This document shows positions 35,108-44,178 of a DNA stretch of 64,000 nt, one piece after another. How positions within the stretch are numbered: the stretch's first letter is position 1; every line of letters starts with the position of its first letter. This DNA comes from Verrucomicrobiota bacterium JB025. GTDB taxonomy: Bacteria; Verrucomicrobiota; Verrucomicrobiia; Verrucomicrobiales; Akkermansiaceae. Location of the stretch: positions 1 to 64,000 of the forward strand of contig JAUTCT010000108.1 in NCBI GenBank assembly GCA_030673875.1. Direction: 5' to 3'. A program made the translations under genes and the position numbers. The notes beneath the pieces were generated by a model. It ran no database searches. It was not told the DNA's origin and was given only the letters and a program-made list of their open reading frames with translations.

Positions 35108-36322
35108 ATGAAAACACCCGCCACGTGGCTCGCACTCGCCACCCTCGCCTGTGCGGAGTCCGCCGTCCCGCCGGATCCGGACGAAGCCGCATACCCGGCC
35201 ATCGAACGCTTCGTCACCGTGCTCGAATCCGTCCGCAAACGCCACCCGGACGCCGACCTCCTCGCCTATGACCGGCTCGTCAACCACGCCCTCGAAGGCA
35301 TGCTCGCCAGCCTCGACCCCCACTCGTCGTTCATCCATCCGGAAATGGCCGCCGCGCTCGATGACAACCCCGAACTCGACACCACCATCCCGTCGCTCGG
35401 CATCACCTTCGGCCTCCGCGACGACGGACCATACCTCATGGCAGTCGCTCCCGGCAGCGCCGCCGACAACCAGCACATCGCCACCGGATCCAGCCTCATC
35501 GAGATCGACGGCAAACCCGCAACCAGCGCCACATTCCACGACTGGCTCGGCGCCCTCCACCGGCCCGCCGGAGCGCTCACCACCCTCACGATCAAGTCAC
35601 CGGCCTCCCCCAAACTCACGACCCACACCCTCACCCACCGCCTCATCGAGGAACGCTCCGTCACCGACGCCAGACTCTGGAACAAACACACCGGCTACCT
35701 CCGCCTCGCACGGTTTGGCAACGCATGCGCGGCGGAAGTCGAGGCCGCTCTCGACGAACTCGAGGACTCCGGCATGACCTCGCTCGTCCTCGACCTCCGC
35801 GGCAACCCCGGCGGCGACCTCGCGGAAACCGTCCGGATCATCGGCCTCTTCACCCCGCCCGCCACCAATGCCGTCACCATCCGCACCCGCGGCGAAGGCG
35901 AAGAAACCCTCACCACACCCGACCGCCAACGCCGCAAACGCAGCTACCCCGTCGCCGTCCTCATCGACCGAGACTCCGCATCCGCATCCGAACTCACCGC
36001 CGGCGCCCTCCAGGACCTCAAGCGCGCCACCGTCATCGGCGAGACCAGCTACGGCAAGGGCTCCGTCCAGAACATCATCCCCATGGGCGGCGGCACCGCA
36101 CTGCGCCTCACCATCGCCACCTACCACACCCCGTCCGGCAAAACCCCGCACCGCAACGGCATCACGCCCGACCTCGCGGTGGAAATTGACGACCTCACCC
36201 GCACCAACTACCAGGACGTCCGGCGCATCGACACCCTGCCGCCGGACCGCCGCAAGGAACTCGCATCCTGGACCGACCCGATCTTGCAAACCGCCCTCGA
36301 ATCCCTCACCACCCAACCATGA
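35108..36322 (+). CDS. C-terminal processing protease, S41 family
   Basis: The 404-residue protein is a Ser-Lys periplasmic protease of the CtpA/Prc family. It has a short signal sequence, an N-terminal helical region with [15 protein letters not shown] (about 62-76), a PDZ domain (about 95-160) and a catalytic domain. The domain has [13 protein letters not shown] (225-237), the nucleophile Ser in [15 protein letters not shown] (about 289) and the general-base Lys in [11 protein letters not shown] (about 317). It is a little shorter than typical CtpA because the C-terminus is compact. Its stop overlaps the rnhA start (ATGA), so the two are translationally coupled. Confidence 0.92.
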   Translation: MKTPATWLALATLACAESAVPPDPDEAAYPAIERFVTVLESVRKRHPDADLLAYDRLVNHALEGMLASLDPHSSFIHPEMAAALDDNPELDTTIPSLGITFGLRDDGPYLMAVAPGSAADNQHIATGSSLIEIDGKPATSATFHDWLGALHRPAGALTTLTIKSPASPKLTTHTLTHRLIEERSVTDARLWNKHTGYLRLARFGNACAAEVEAALDELEDSGMTSLVLDLRGNPGGDLAETVRIIGLFTPPATNAVTIRTRGEGEETLTTPDRQRRKRSYPVAVLIDRDSASASELTAGALQDLKRATVIGETSYGKGSVQNIIPMGGGTALRLTIATYHTPSGKTPHRNGITPDLAVEIDDLTRTNYQDVRRIDTLPPDRRKELASWTDPILQTALESLTTQP

Positions 36323-36801
36323 AACGCGTCACCATCCACACCGACGGCGCCTGCAAGGGCAACCCCGGCCGCGGCGGCTACGGCGCCGTCCTCGTCTTCG
36401 GCAAACACCGCAAGGAACTCGCCGCCGGATACCGCCAGACCACCAACAACCGCATGGAACTCCGCGCCGCCATCGCCGCACTCGAAATCCTCAAGGACCC
36501 GTGCGAAATCGACCTCCACTCGGATTCCAAATACCTCGTCGACGCCATCAACAAAAACTGGGTCCGCGGGTGGATCAAACGCGGATGGGTCAAGTCGGAT
36601 AAAAAACCCGTCAAAAACCCCGACCTCTGGAAACGCCTGATCGCCGCCATGGAACCCCACAAGGTCCGCTGGCACTGGGTCAAGGGCCACGCCGGACACA
36701 CCGAAAACGAACGCTGCGACGAACTCGCAAACATCGCCACCGCATCCGGCCACCTGCAGGAAGACACCGGCTTCGAGTCCGGCTCCGGGACACTCATCTG
36801 A
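36319..36801 (+). CDS. rnhA: Ribonuclease HI
   Basis: RNase HI cuts the RNA strand of RNA-DNA hybrids. The 160-residue protein shows all four metal ligands: Asp in [12 protein letters not shown] (residue 8), Glu in NNRMELRAA (47), Asp in LHSDSKYLV (69) and Asp in ENERCDELA (132). The Trp-rich basic handle [24 protein letters not shown] is present in parts at 80-103. It overlaps the upstream protease gene by four bases. Confidence 0.97.
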   Translation: MKRVTIHTDGACKGNPGRGGYGAVLVFGKHRKELAAGYRQTTNNRMELRAAIAALEILKDPCEIDLHSDSKYLVDAINKNWVRGWIKRGWVKSDKKPVKNPDLWKRLIAAMEPHKVRWHWVKGHAGHTENERCDELANIATASGHLQEDTGFESGSGTLI

Positions 36802-36891
36802 GCCGGAAACCACCCACCCGGCACCCCGCATCCACCGGCCCTCGACTTCCATCGTCGCCAACGCCCGCCATCCGTGCCAGGCTGGCAGCCA

Positions 36892-38055
36892 ATGAAACTC
36901 ATCGCCGCCATCCTCGCCGCGTCCTCACTCGTGCTGGCCGCCGCCGAACCACCACCGACCCTCGCCATCGGCTCCCAAGCCCCCGCCTTCGCCCTCCCCG
37001 GCACCGACGGAAAAACCCACCGCCTCACCGATTTCGCCGCCGCCCGCGTGCTCGTCGTCATCTTCACCTGCAACCACTGCCCGGATGCCAATGCCGCCGC
37101 ACCGCGCATGGCCGCACTCGACGCCCGCTACCGTGACAAGGGCGTCGCCTTCGTCGCGATCAGCGGCAACCACCCCGCCGCCATCCGCCCGGATGAACTC
37201 GGATACTCGCCCTACGACGACTCGTTCGATGACATGAAACCCTTCGCCGCGGAAAACGGCTGGCAGTTCCCCTACCTCTACGACGGCGACAAACAGGACG
37301 TCACCACCGCCTACGGCGCACAAGCCACGCCCCATGTCTTCGTCTTCGATGAAACGCGCACGCTCCGCTACACCGGACGCATGGACGACAACCGCCGCAA
37401 ATTCGGCCCCGCCGGGAAAAGCTACCTTGCCGACGCCATCGACGCCCTGCTCAACGGCGCCAAGGTGAACCCGGAAACCACCCGCCCCTTCGGCTGCTCC
37501 ACCAAATGGATCTGGAAACGCGACAGCGTCGCCAAAGACCAGGAAAAATGGGAGTCCCTGCCCGTCACCCTCGAAACCCTCGACGCCAAAACCGCCGCCA
37601 TCCTGCGCCAAAACACCACCGCCAAACTCCGCGTCATCAACCTCTGGTCGACCACCTGCGGCCCCTGCGTCTCGGAATTCCCCGAACTCGTCGAAACCTC
37701 ACGCCGCTTCCAGAACCGCCCGGTCGAAGTCGTCACCATCAGCCTCGACCCCATCGAATCCAAACCCGCGGTCCTCGAGTTCCTCAAGTCCCGCCACGCC
37801 GCCCTGCCGGCACCCACCGCTAAAAGCCTCAAAAAGGAATCCAGGACTTCGAACCACTACATCTATCAGGGCAACCCCGACCACCTCGCGGAGGCCATCG
37901 ACCCGGACTGGCAGGGCGCCCTGCCGCTCACCGTCGTCGTCGCTCCCGGCGGCGAACTCGTCTGGCGCACCAACGACGAAGTCGACCCCTTCACCCTCCG
38001 CTCCCACATCGTCAAATGGCTGCGCCAATCCCACGCCGCCAACCCCGATTTCTGA
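36892..38055 (+). CDS. Secreted protein with two thioredoxin-like domains
   Basis: The 387-residue protein has a signal peptide (IAAILAASSLVLAAA). A first peroxiredoxin/AhpC-like domain has FTCNHCPDANAAAP at about 55-68, with CNHC in place of a CxxC. A second TlpA-like domain has NLWSTTCGPCVSEFPEL near 249-265, a classical CGPC redox site. The fused pair suggests a periplasmic thiol oxidoreductase, perhaps serving disulfide reduction for cytochrome c assembly, though no haem genes are adjacent. ATG 36892 begins the signal peptide. Confidence 0.8.
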   Translation: MKLIAAILAASSLVLAAAEPPPTLAIGSQAPAFALPGTDGKTHRLTDFAAARVLVVIFTCNHCPDANAAAPRMAALDARYRDKGVAFVAISGNHPAAIRPDELGYSPYDDSFDDMKPFAAENGWQFPYLYDGDKQDVTTAYGAQATPHVFVFDETRTLRYTGRMDDNRRKFGPAGKSYLADAIDALLNGAKVNPETTRPFGCSTKWIWKRDSVAKDQEKWESLPVTLETLDAKTAAILRQNTTAKLRVINLWSTTCGPCVSEFPELVETSRRFQNRPVEVVTISLDPIESKPAVLEFLKSRHAALPAPTAKSLKKESRTSNHYIYQGNPDHLAEAIDPDWQGALPLTVVVAPGGELVWRTNDEVDPFTLRSHIVKWLRQSHAANPDF

Positions 38056-38094
38056 AATACTAGGCCGGCATCCCGTGTATTCCATAGTTACCCG

Positions 38095-39963
38095 ATGAAA
38101 GCCCTTTTCACCCTTCTCCTCGCCTGTCTCGCCGCCACCTCAGCCCTGCTGGCAGCCGACCGCCCGAACATCCTCTGGATCACCGCCGAGGACGCATCGT
38201 GGAACTGGTTCGGCTGCTACGGCAACCCGCAGGCGTCCACCCCGCGCATCGACCGACTCGCCGCCACCGGCATCCGCTTCGAACGCGCCTACTCCAACGC
38301 CCCGGTCTGCGCCGTCGCCCGCTCGACCATCCTCAACGGCGTCTACGCCCCCACCCAGGGAACCCAGCACATGCGCAGCCGCCACCCGATCCCCGCGTCG
38401 ATCAAGCCCTACGTCACCCACCTCCGCGAGGCTGGCTACTACTGCACTAATAATTCCAAAACCGACTACAACTTCCGCGGCAGCGACAAGGACCTCTGGG
38501 ACCAGTGCTCCAAAAAAGCCCACTACAAAACCCGTAGCAAAGGACAGCCGTTCTTCTCCATCTTCAACCTCACCAGCTCCCACGAAAGCTCGCTCTTCCC
38601 CGAAAAAATCGCCACCAACCGCAAGCGCGGAGAAATCCCGCAATCCCCGCGGATCAAGCCCGCCGACGTCGACCTCCCGCCCTACCTCCCAGACCTCCCG
38701 GAGATCCGCAACGACATCGCCACCTACCACGACGTCATCAGCCTGCTCGACAAACAGGTCGGCGAAATCCTCGACGAACTCGAGGCCGCCGGCCTCGCCG
38801 ACGACACCATCGTCTTCTTCTACAGCGACCACGGCGGCATCATTCCGCGCGGAAAACGCTACCTCGAAGACACCGGCACCCGCGTCCCGATGCTCGTCCA
38901 CGTGCCGGAAAAATGGCGGAATCTCGCCCCCTTCGCCAACGGCACCAGCCAGCGCGAACTGGTCGCATTCATCGACCTCGCACCCACCCTGCTCTCGCTC
39001 GCCTGCGTGGACAAACCAGCCTACATGCAGGGCCGCGCATTCCTCGGATCCAAACGCCAGAACCCGCCGCAAGACGACATCGTCTTCCTTTACGCCGACC
39101 GCTTCGACGAACTCTACGGCATGCGCCGCGCCATCACCGACGGCAAATACAAATACATCCGCCACTTCACCCCCGCATTCCCCGCCGCCCCATACAGCTA
39201 CTATCAGTTCGGCCAAGCCGGCTGGTCGGCATGGCAATCCGCATGGAAAAACAAGCAACTGACACCCGGATTCTCCGCCATCTGGGAATCCCCGCAACCC
39301 GTCGAACGCCTCTACGACCTCACCAACGACCCGCTCGAAACCCACGACCTCTCGAACCTGCCCGCACACGCCGGCCGGCTCGCCGCCATGCGCGGCCGCC
39401 TGATGCAAACCATGGCGGACACCCTCGACACCGGCATCATCCCGGAACCGCTCTTCGCGGAACTCAAGCCGGACCAACCCATCGCCGACTACGCCGCCAG
39501 CCACCGGCGGGAATGGCCCGCACTCGTCGAGTTCGCCTTCACCGCCACCGCCACCGCCGGCCGCTCCGCCGACCTCCCGCTCTTCATCCGCAAGACCCGC
39601 TCGGCCGACCCCATCGTCCGCTACTGGGCCATCCAGGGCTGCATCACCCTCGGCAATCACGCCGCAGCCGCGTCCGACACCCTCACCGGACTGCTCGCCG
39701 ACCCCGCCTCCGTCAACCGCGTCGCCGCCGCATTCGCCCTGCACCAACTCGGACACCGGGACACCGCCATCGATGCCCTCGTCGCCGAGCTCGACAAGGT
39801 CACCGGCGAATTCTCGGAGCTCAACCTCATCAACACCTTCGTCCGCCTCGATGCCCAGTCGGAAATCCCCGCAAGCTGGGTCACGCGCACCCTCGCCAAC
39901 AAGGACGGCAAATCCTACCTCAGCCGCTTCGCCAGCCAGCTCAAGGACCCCAAAACGCACTGA
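38095..39963 (+). CDS. Secreted sulfatase, S1 family
   Basis: The 622-residue protein has a signal peptide and starts its mature domain with RPNILWITAEDASWNWFGCYG, the metal-binding opening of arylsulfatase-type enzymes. The site expected to carry formylglycine is Cys72 in APVCAVARST. The canonical signature is C-x-P/A-x-R, so Val replaces Pro. YSDHGGIIPRGKRYLED (about 242-258) supplies the second metal motif. HEAT-like repeats occupy roughly the last 140 residues (VRYWAIQGCITLGNHAA). The substrate is unknown; such enzymes desulfate polysaccharides. It needs a formylglycine-generating enzyme, not seen here. Confidence 0.9.
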   Translation: MKALFTLLLACLAATSALLAADRPNILWITAEDASWNWFGCYGNPQASTPRIDRLAATGIRFERAYSNAPVCAVARSTILNGVYAPTQGTQHMRSRHPIPASIKPYVTHLREAGYYCTNNSKTDYNFRGSDKDLWDQCSKKAHYKTRSKGQPFFSIFNLTSSHESSLFPEKIATNRKRGEIPQSPRIKPADVDLPPYLPDLPEIRNDIATYHDVISLLDKQVGEILDELEAAGLADDTIVFFYSDHGGIIPRGKRYLEDTGTRVPMLVHVPEKWRNLAPFANGTSQRELVAFIDLAPTLLSLACVDKPAYMQGRAFLGSKRQNPPQDDIVFLYADRFDELYGMRRAITDGKYKYIRHFTPAFPAAPYSYYQFGQAGWSAWQSAWKNKQLTPGFSAIWESPQPVERLYDLTNDPLETHDLSNLPAHAGRLAAMRGRLMQTMADTLDTGIIPEPLFAELKPDQPIADYAASHRREWPALVEFAFTATATAGRSADLPLFIRKTRSADPIVRYWAIQGCITLGNHAAAASDTLTGLLADPASVNRVAAAFALHQLGHRDTAIDALVAELDKVTGEFSELNLINTFVRLDAQSEIPASWVTRTLANKDGKSYLSRFASQLKDPKTH

Positions 39964-40117
39964 CCGCCCCGCGCGTCGGCACCCCGTGTGGCGCGCCGGC
40001 CGGGAATCACTGGCGCACCGGCTGCTTGTTCGCTACAGTTCGCCGCACAAGTTCACGCCGATCAAAGGCATCCATCTCGGCCGCTTCGCTGGCAGCCCCG
40101 CATCCCGCACTTCCATC

Positions 40118-40966
40118 ATGAATACGCTCCGCATCACCCTTCTCGCCCTGTGCTCCTTGCTCCCGATCACGCCCCTTCAGTCCAGCGAAGTCGATCAAAC
40201 GCTTCACCTGCCGTTGAGGGTCCACCTGATCACCGGCGCCGAGATGGTGAGGGAAACCACAGGCCCCGATGGCAAGACCGAGCAAACCGTGATGAACATG
40301 CCGGTGACGGTCGAAGCGGCAACCGCCATCATCGAGCAGGTGAACGCCATCTGGGCGCCCGCCGGAATCAATTGGGTCACCCGCCCGGAAGAGGGCGGCG
40401 GTGGCATCCTGATGGAAAAGGCGGGGGGAGACGGCATGTCCGCGGAACGCCGCGACACCCTGGCCAGAAAAGTCGTCGGCAGAATGCGCGGCAGTAAAAT
40501 CCGCTACATGGATCTGGTGTTTCCCGCCCTCGCGGACCCGGCGAACAACGAGACCATCGGCAACGACGGAAGATTCAACCGGCAAACCCCGGAAATGTAT
40601 CACCTCTACCTGTTTCCCTACGTCGGACAGACCCTGCAGGGAACCGCGAAGCTGCCGGGTTGCTTCGCCGTCGTCGGCGTCTTTTCGGACAAGAAACCGA
40701 ATCAACCGGGCTACCCGAAACCCCGCCCCCACCTCGTTTCCGGCAAAGCCGAACCGGTGTTGTCGATACCGAATTTCCCCGCCGCCGGCTGCCTCTCCGC
40801 GACCATCGCCCACGAACTCGGCCACAACCTGAGCCTGGTCCATGTCGATGAAGGCATGGAGGACAACCTCATGAAAGGCCGCGTGAAACTCCGCCTCGGA
40901 CCGAACCAGATCAAACAAGCCAGAACCCAGGCGATGAAGGGACCACTGGTGAAAGCCAACCACTGA
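40118..40966 (+). CDS. Secreted zinc metalloprotease, metzincin-like
   Basis: The 282-residue protein has a signal peptide (ITLLALCSLLPITPLQSS). Near residues 227-241 is ATIAHELGHNLSLVH, an HExxH followed by a third His spaced as in metzincins (HExxHxxSxxH; Ser replaces the usual Gly). A Met in EDNLMKGR about eleven residues later could form the Met-turn. The middle (VEAATAIIEQVNAIWAPAGI) is typical of small secreted reprolysin-like proteases. The upstream part of the open frame is not coding. No propeptide or adaptor is obvious. Confidence 0.75.
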   Translation: MNTLRITLLALCSLLPITPLQSSEVDQTLHLPLRVHLITGAEMVRETTGPDGKTEQTVMNMPVTVEAATAIIEQVNAIWAPAGINWVTRPEEGGGGILMEKAGGDGMSAERRDTLARKVVGRMRGSKIRYMDLVFPALADPANNETIGNDGRFNRQTPEMYHLYLFPYVGQTLQGTAKLPGCFAVVGVFSDKKPNQPGYPKPRPHLVSGKAEPVLSIPNFPAAGCLSATIAHELGHNLSLVHVDEGMEDNLMKGRVKLRLGPNQIKQARTQAMKGPLVKANH

Positions 40967-40983
40967 ACCACCGCCAAATTCCC

Positions 40984-41571
40984 ATGTGGGACCAACGATA
41001 CAACAGTGAGGAATATGCCTATGGCACGGCGCCGAACTCGTTCCTCGCCCAACACGCGGACTCCCTCGCCGGCCCGGTGCTCTCGCTCGCCGAGGGAGAA
41101 GGACGCAACGCCGTCTTCCTCGCCACCCTCGGATTGCAGGTCACCGGCGTCGACGGCTCGGCAGTCGGGCTCGCCAAAGCCCGCAAACTCGCGCACTCAA
41201 AAGGCGTCACGATCGAAACGCTCGTCGCGGACCTGGCCCATTACGAACCGCCCGAGGAATGCTATCGATCCGTCGTTTCAATCTCCGCGCATCTTCCCGG
41301 CGACGTCCGCGCACGCCTCTATCCGTTGATCGAACGCAGCCTCAAACCCGGCGGCATCTTCCTGCTGGAAGAATACACCAAAGACCAGATCCCACGGGGC
41401 ACCGGCGGCCCCAGGGACCCCGACAGGATGACGTCCTCGGTGGATCTGGAAAACGCGTTTCCAAACTGCGACATCGTGCTTTCCCGGCAGATCGAACGCG
41501 AGGTCACGGAAGGCATCTATCATTCCGGCATGGCATCCGTCGTCCAGTTCATCGCGAAAAAGAAGGCCTGA
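40984..41571 (+). CDS. SAM-dependent methyltransferase
   Basis: The 195-residue class I methyltransferase begins MWDQRYNSEEYAYGTAPNSF. It has the SAM-binding motif SLAEGEGRNAVFLA at about 34-47 (G-E-G-R-N), the acidic VTGVDGS at the end of strand 2 and a C-terminal LKPGGIFLLEEY. The pattern resembles TehB/tellurite-resistance and thiopurine-type methyltransferases. The substrate is unknown. It starts 17 bases after the protease gene and may be cotranscribed. Confidence 0.88.
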   Translation: MWDQRYNSEEYAYGTAPNSFLAQHADSLAGPVLSLAEGEGRNAVFLATLGLQVTGVDGSAVGLAKARKLAHSKGVTIETLVADLAHYEPPEECYRSVVSISAHLPGDVRARLYPLIERSLKPGGIFLLEEYTKDQIPRGTGGPRDPDRMTSSVDLENAFPNCDIVLSRQIEREVTEGIYHSGMASVVQFIAKKKA

Positions 41572-41590
41572 AAATCACCCGGCCCTCGCC

Positions 41591-41618
41591 GCAACCCGCA
41601 GCAACCCGCAGCAACCCG
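41591..41618. repeat. Short 10-bp tandem repeat
   Basis: About three copies of GCAACCCGCA lie just downstream of the methyltransferase stop. Confidence 0.7.
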
Positions 41619-41719
41619 GCGCCAACTCCAACCATCCCGACAATCGCCCGGCTCCCCCTTGCTCCCGGTGCCGCCGGCCCCGCAGCACCACCACCCCGGG
41701 AGCCCCTGCGGATCTCCCC

Positions 41720-41917
41720 GCACCACGCACCACGCACCACGCACCACGCACCACGCACCACGCACCTCCCGCCTCCCGCCTCCCGCCTCCCGCCTCCCGC
41801 CTCCCGCCTCCCGCCTCCCGCCTCCCTCCTCCCTCCTCCCGCCTCCCGCCTCCTGCCTCCTGCCTCCTGCCTCCTGCCTCCCGCCTCCTGCCTCCTGCCT
41901 CCCGCATCCTGCCTCTC
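41720..41917. repeat. Heptanucleotide tandem array
   Basis: Six copies of GCACCAC pass directly into about 26 copies of GCCTCCC/GCCTCCT, nearly all in 7-bp register (one local irregularity at 41762-41770). The minus strand is G-rich (GGGAGGC repeats), which could form a G-quadruplex. It is not a protein-coding stretch; frames through it are just repeat readings. It ends 21 bases before the TetR promoter region. Confidence 0.92.
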
Positions 41918-41937
41918 AACATTTCTCAACTTTCCAA

Positions 41938-41966
41938 TTGTGACTGACCGGTCAGTTTTGTAACAC
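41938..41966 (+). promoter_or_regulatory. TetR operator within a candidate promoter
   Basis: A perfect 14-bp palindrome ACTGACCGGTCAGT (41943-41956) lies 20 bases upstream of the GTG start of the TetR gene. A possible -35 TTGTGA (41938-41943) and -10 TAACAC (41961-41966) are 17 bases apart, so the operator fills the spacer, a common TetR autorepression layout. The -10 is weak. The start codon lies within about ten bases of the -10, so the mRNA would be almost leaderless. Confidence 0.7.
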
Positions 41967-41975
41967 CCCGCCGTC

Positions 41976-42578
41976 GTGAGCAAGCGGACCATCAACAAGC
42001 GGGAAAAGCGCGCGGCCATCCTCAAGGCCGCCGCGGAGGCCTTCAAAGGCCGTCGCTATGACGAGGTGAAACTCGACGAGATCGCCCGCAACGCCGGAGT
42101 CGGCAAAGGCACCCTCTACCTGTATTTCGAAAACAAGGAAGAGCTGTTTGTCGCGCTGGCATGCGACGGAGCCACCGGGGTCGCCGCACGGATTCGTGCG
42201 ATCGCGGATTCCGCCGGCAGCTATCGCCAGCGGCTGTTCAGCTTCGGCCGGGAGTTTTCCGAATTCGCCGGCCAGCGCCACGGTTTGATCCGCCTGCTCG
42301 AACAATCGCCCTCCCCCACCCTGACGGAAAAGATGCACACCCAGCACGCCGAGGTGAAAAAGGCGGTGCTCCACCTGTTTGAACAGGGGATCAAAGAGGG
42401 AGCACTGCGCGACGACCTACCGCTCACCACCATGGAATGCATGCTGATCGGCGCGCTGTTTTTCCGGGTCCGCATGCTCGAACGCACCAACACCCGGGTG
42501 GAGGTCGAATCCATCCTGAACTTCTTCTGGAATGCCGCAGCAGTGGAAAACCAACCGCAAGCCCACTCCGATGCCTGA
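41976..42578 (+). CDS. TetR-family transcriptional regulator
   Basis: The 200-residue repressor has an N-terminal helix-turn-helix, KREKRAAILKAAAEAFKGRR then VKLDEIARNAGVGKGTLYLYF (about residues 33-53). The C-terminal ligand-binding domain is helical (LIRLLEQSPSPTLTEKMH). GTG 41976 is the start. It should bind the palindrome just upstream and control itself and the MATE pump encoded 72 bases downstream on the same strand. The ligand is unknown; it is likely a pump substrate. Confidence 0.93.
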   Translation: MSKRTINKREKRAAILKAAAEAFKGRRYDEVKLDEIARNAGVGKGTLYLYFENKEELFVALACDGATGVAARIRAIADSAGSYRQRLFSFGREFSEFAGQRHGLIRLLEQSPSPTLTEKMHTQHAEVKKAVLHLFEQGIKEGALRDDLPLTTMECMLIGALFFRVRMLERTNTRVEVESILNFFWNAAAVENQPQAHSDA

Positions 42579-42650
42579 CCCGCAGCCAGCTCGCCACCAC
42601 CGCCAGCCCCTCTTTCCGTCCCACCCAACCCCTTTCACGCCAAGCACCCC

Positions 42651-44012
42651 ATGAGTCCCCTTCTTACTGGAAGCGTTCATCGCCACCTCGTCCGCCTGAC
42701 CCTGCCGGGCATCGCGGGTGCGTTCGCAATGATGGTGTTCAACCTCACCGACACCTGGTTCGTCTCGCGCCTCGGCACCGAGGAACTCGCCGCCATGGGC
42801 TTCACCTTTTCGGTGGTGATGATCGTCGGCGCCCTCGCCATCGGCTTCTCGGCCGGCGCGGCATCGATCACCTCGCGCGCCCTGGGCGCGGGCAACCGCA
42901 GCCTCGCCCGCCGCACCGTCACGGACGGCTTGATCCTGACCATTCTCGGCACCGCCCTGGTGAGCGCCACCGGACTCCTCCTGCTCACCCCGGTCTTCTC
43001 CATGCTCGGTGCCGAGGGACGGGTGCTCGCCCTCGTCCGCGAATACATGCAGGTCTGGTTCATCGGCGCGGTCTTCGCCATTCTGCCGCCGGTCAGCGAT
43101 GGCTGCCTGCGTGCCGCCGGCGACATGGTCCGCCCGGTGCTCGTGATGATCGCCTGTGCCATCCTCAACGTCATTCTCGACCCAATCCTGATCTTTGGGT
43201 GGGGACCGGTGCCCGCACTCGGCATCAAGGGCGCGGCCATCGCAACCGTCGCCTCCCGCGGACTGGGCGCCGCCGCCTCGTTGCTGATTCTCCACCACCA
43301 CCACCGGCTCATCGCCTGGCAACTGCCGCGCATTCGCCAGGTGCTCCACTCGTGGCGCGAAATCATCCGGCTCGGCATTCCCGCCGCGCTCACCCAGGCG
43401 CTCACCCCGGTTGCCCAGGGGTTCTGCATCCGTCTCGCCGCCGGAGTCGGCGGAGTGCAGGCCGTCGCCGCCATGGCCACCGGCACCCGCATCGAGACCA
43501 TCGTCTTCATCATCTCCTTGTCCTACTCGATGGCGATCGTGCCCTTCGTCGGCCACAACTACGGCGCCAACGCCCACGACCGGGTGCGGAAAGCCCGCCA
43601 GATCAGCGTCCGCTTCGCCTTTTTCTATGCCGGCACCACGCTCCTGCTGCTGCTCCCCACCGCCCGCTGGATCTCAGGCTGGTTCAGCACCGACCCCACG
43701 GTGGTCCGGATGAGCGTCATCTACCTGCTGGTCGCCACGCCCGGACATGCGGGCCTCCACATCAGCACCTGGCTTGGCCAACTGCTCAACGTGATCGGCA
43801 AGCCGAAACCGGTGCTCATCATCAGCTTCAGCCGGGTGTTTGGCTTCATCATGCCGCTCAGCCTGCTCGGGATCAGCCTGCTCGGATTCACCGGACTCGT
43901 CGGCGGAGTCGCGCTCGCCAACCTGGCCGCCGGCGCCCTTGCCTACTTCCTCACCCGCCGCCAACTGCGGCGCAAACATCCCGCCACCACGCCATTACCC
44001 GCACTGACTTGA
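42651..44012 (+). CDS. MATE-family multidrug efflux transporter
   Basis: The 453-residue membrane protein has twelve transmembrane helices in two homologous halves. The opening SVHRHLVRLTLPGIAGAFAM is typical of NorM/DinF-type MATE proteins, with the FNLTDTWFVSRLG motif near residues 30-42. LDPILIFGWGPVPALGIKGAA follows after helix six. It exports cationic compounds using a Na+ or H+ gradient in known relatives. It probably forms an operon with the TetR gene. The C-terminus is slightly extended with Arg/Lys/Pro residues. Confidence 0.93.
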   Translation: MSPLLTGSVHRHLVRLTLPGIAGAFAMMVFNLTDTWFVSRLGTEELAAMGFTFSVVMIVGALAIGFSAGAASITSRALGAGNRSLARRTVTDGLILTILGTALVSATGLLLLTPVFSMLGAEGRVLALVREYMQVWFIGAVFAILPPVSDGCLRAAGDMVRPVLVMIACAILNVILDPILIFGWGPVPALGIKGAAIATVASRGLGAAASLLILHHHHRLIAWQLPRIRQVLHSWREIIRLGIPAALTQALTPVAQGFCIRLAAGVGGVQAVAAMATGTRIETIVFIISLSYSMAIVPFVGHNYGANAHDRVRKARQISVRFAFFYAGTTLLLLLPTARWISGWFSTDPTVVRMSVIYLLVATPGHAGLHISTWLGQLLNVIGKPKPVLIISFSRVFGFIMPLSLLGISLLGFTGLVGGVALANLAAGALAYFLTRRQLRRKHPATTPLPALT

Positions 44013-44123
44013 GCCAATCCCCAGCCGTCACCCGCCACCCGTCACCCGAATTCCGACCCGCCGGCGCCCAGGCAGCCGGGCCTGCCACTCCACCGCGCCC
44101 CACGCAGCCATCCCGGATCCCGC

Positions 44124-44152
44124 AAAAAACCCGGAGCCGAAGCCCCGGGTTT
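44124..44152 (-). terminator. Intrinsic terminator, HAD gene (also faces MATE)
   Basis: On the minus strand ACCCGGGGC and GCTCCGGGT pair around TTCG with one mismatch, followed by TTTTTTG. The convergent MATE transcript meets the same stem from the other side. Confidence 0.85.
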
Positions 44153-44178
44153 GTCGCAAATTCAGTATCGAAAACCGC

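Noticed and set aside
38140-39960. 606-codon minus-strand frame opposite the sulfatase
   Set aside because: Shadow of the sulfatase frame with Gly/Val/Glu-biased composition and no domain.
41720-41917. CRISPR array
   Set aside because: Units are seven bases without spacers; no cas genes nearby.
41659-41943. Pro-rich frames through the heptamer array
   Set aside because: They are only translations of 7-bp repeats in all frames; no start signal or domain.
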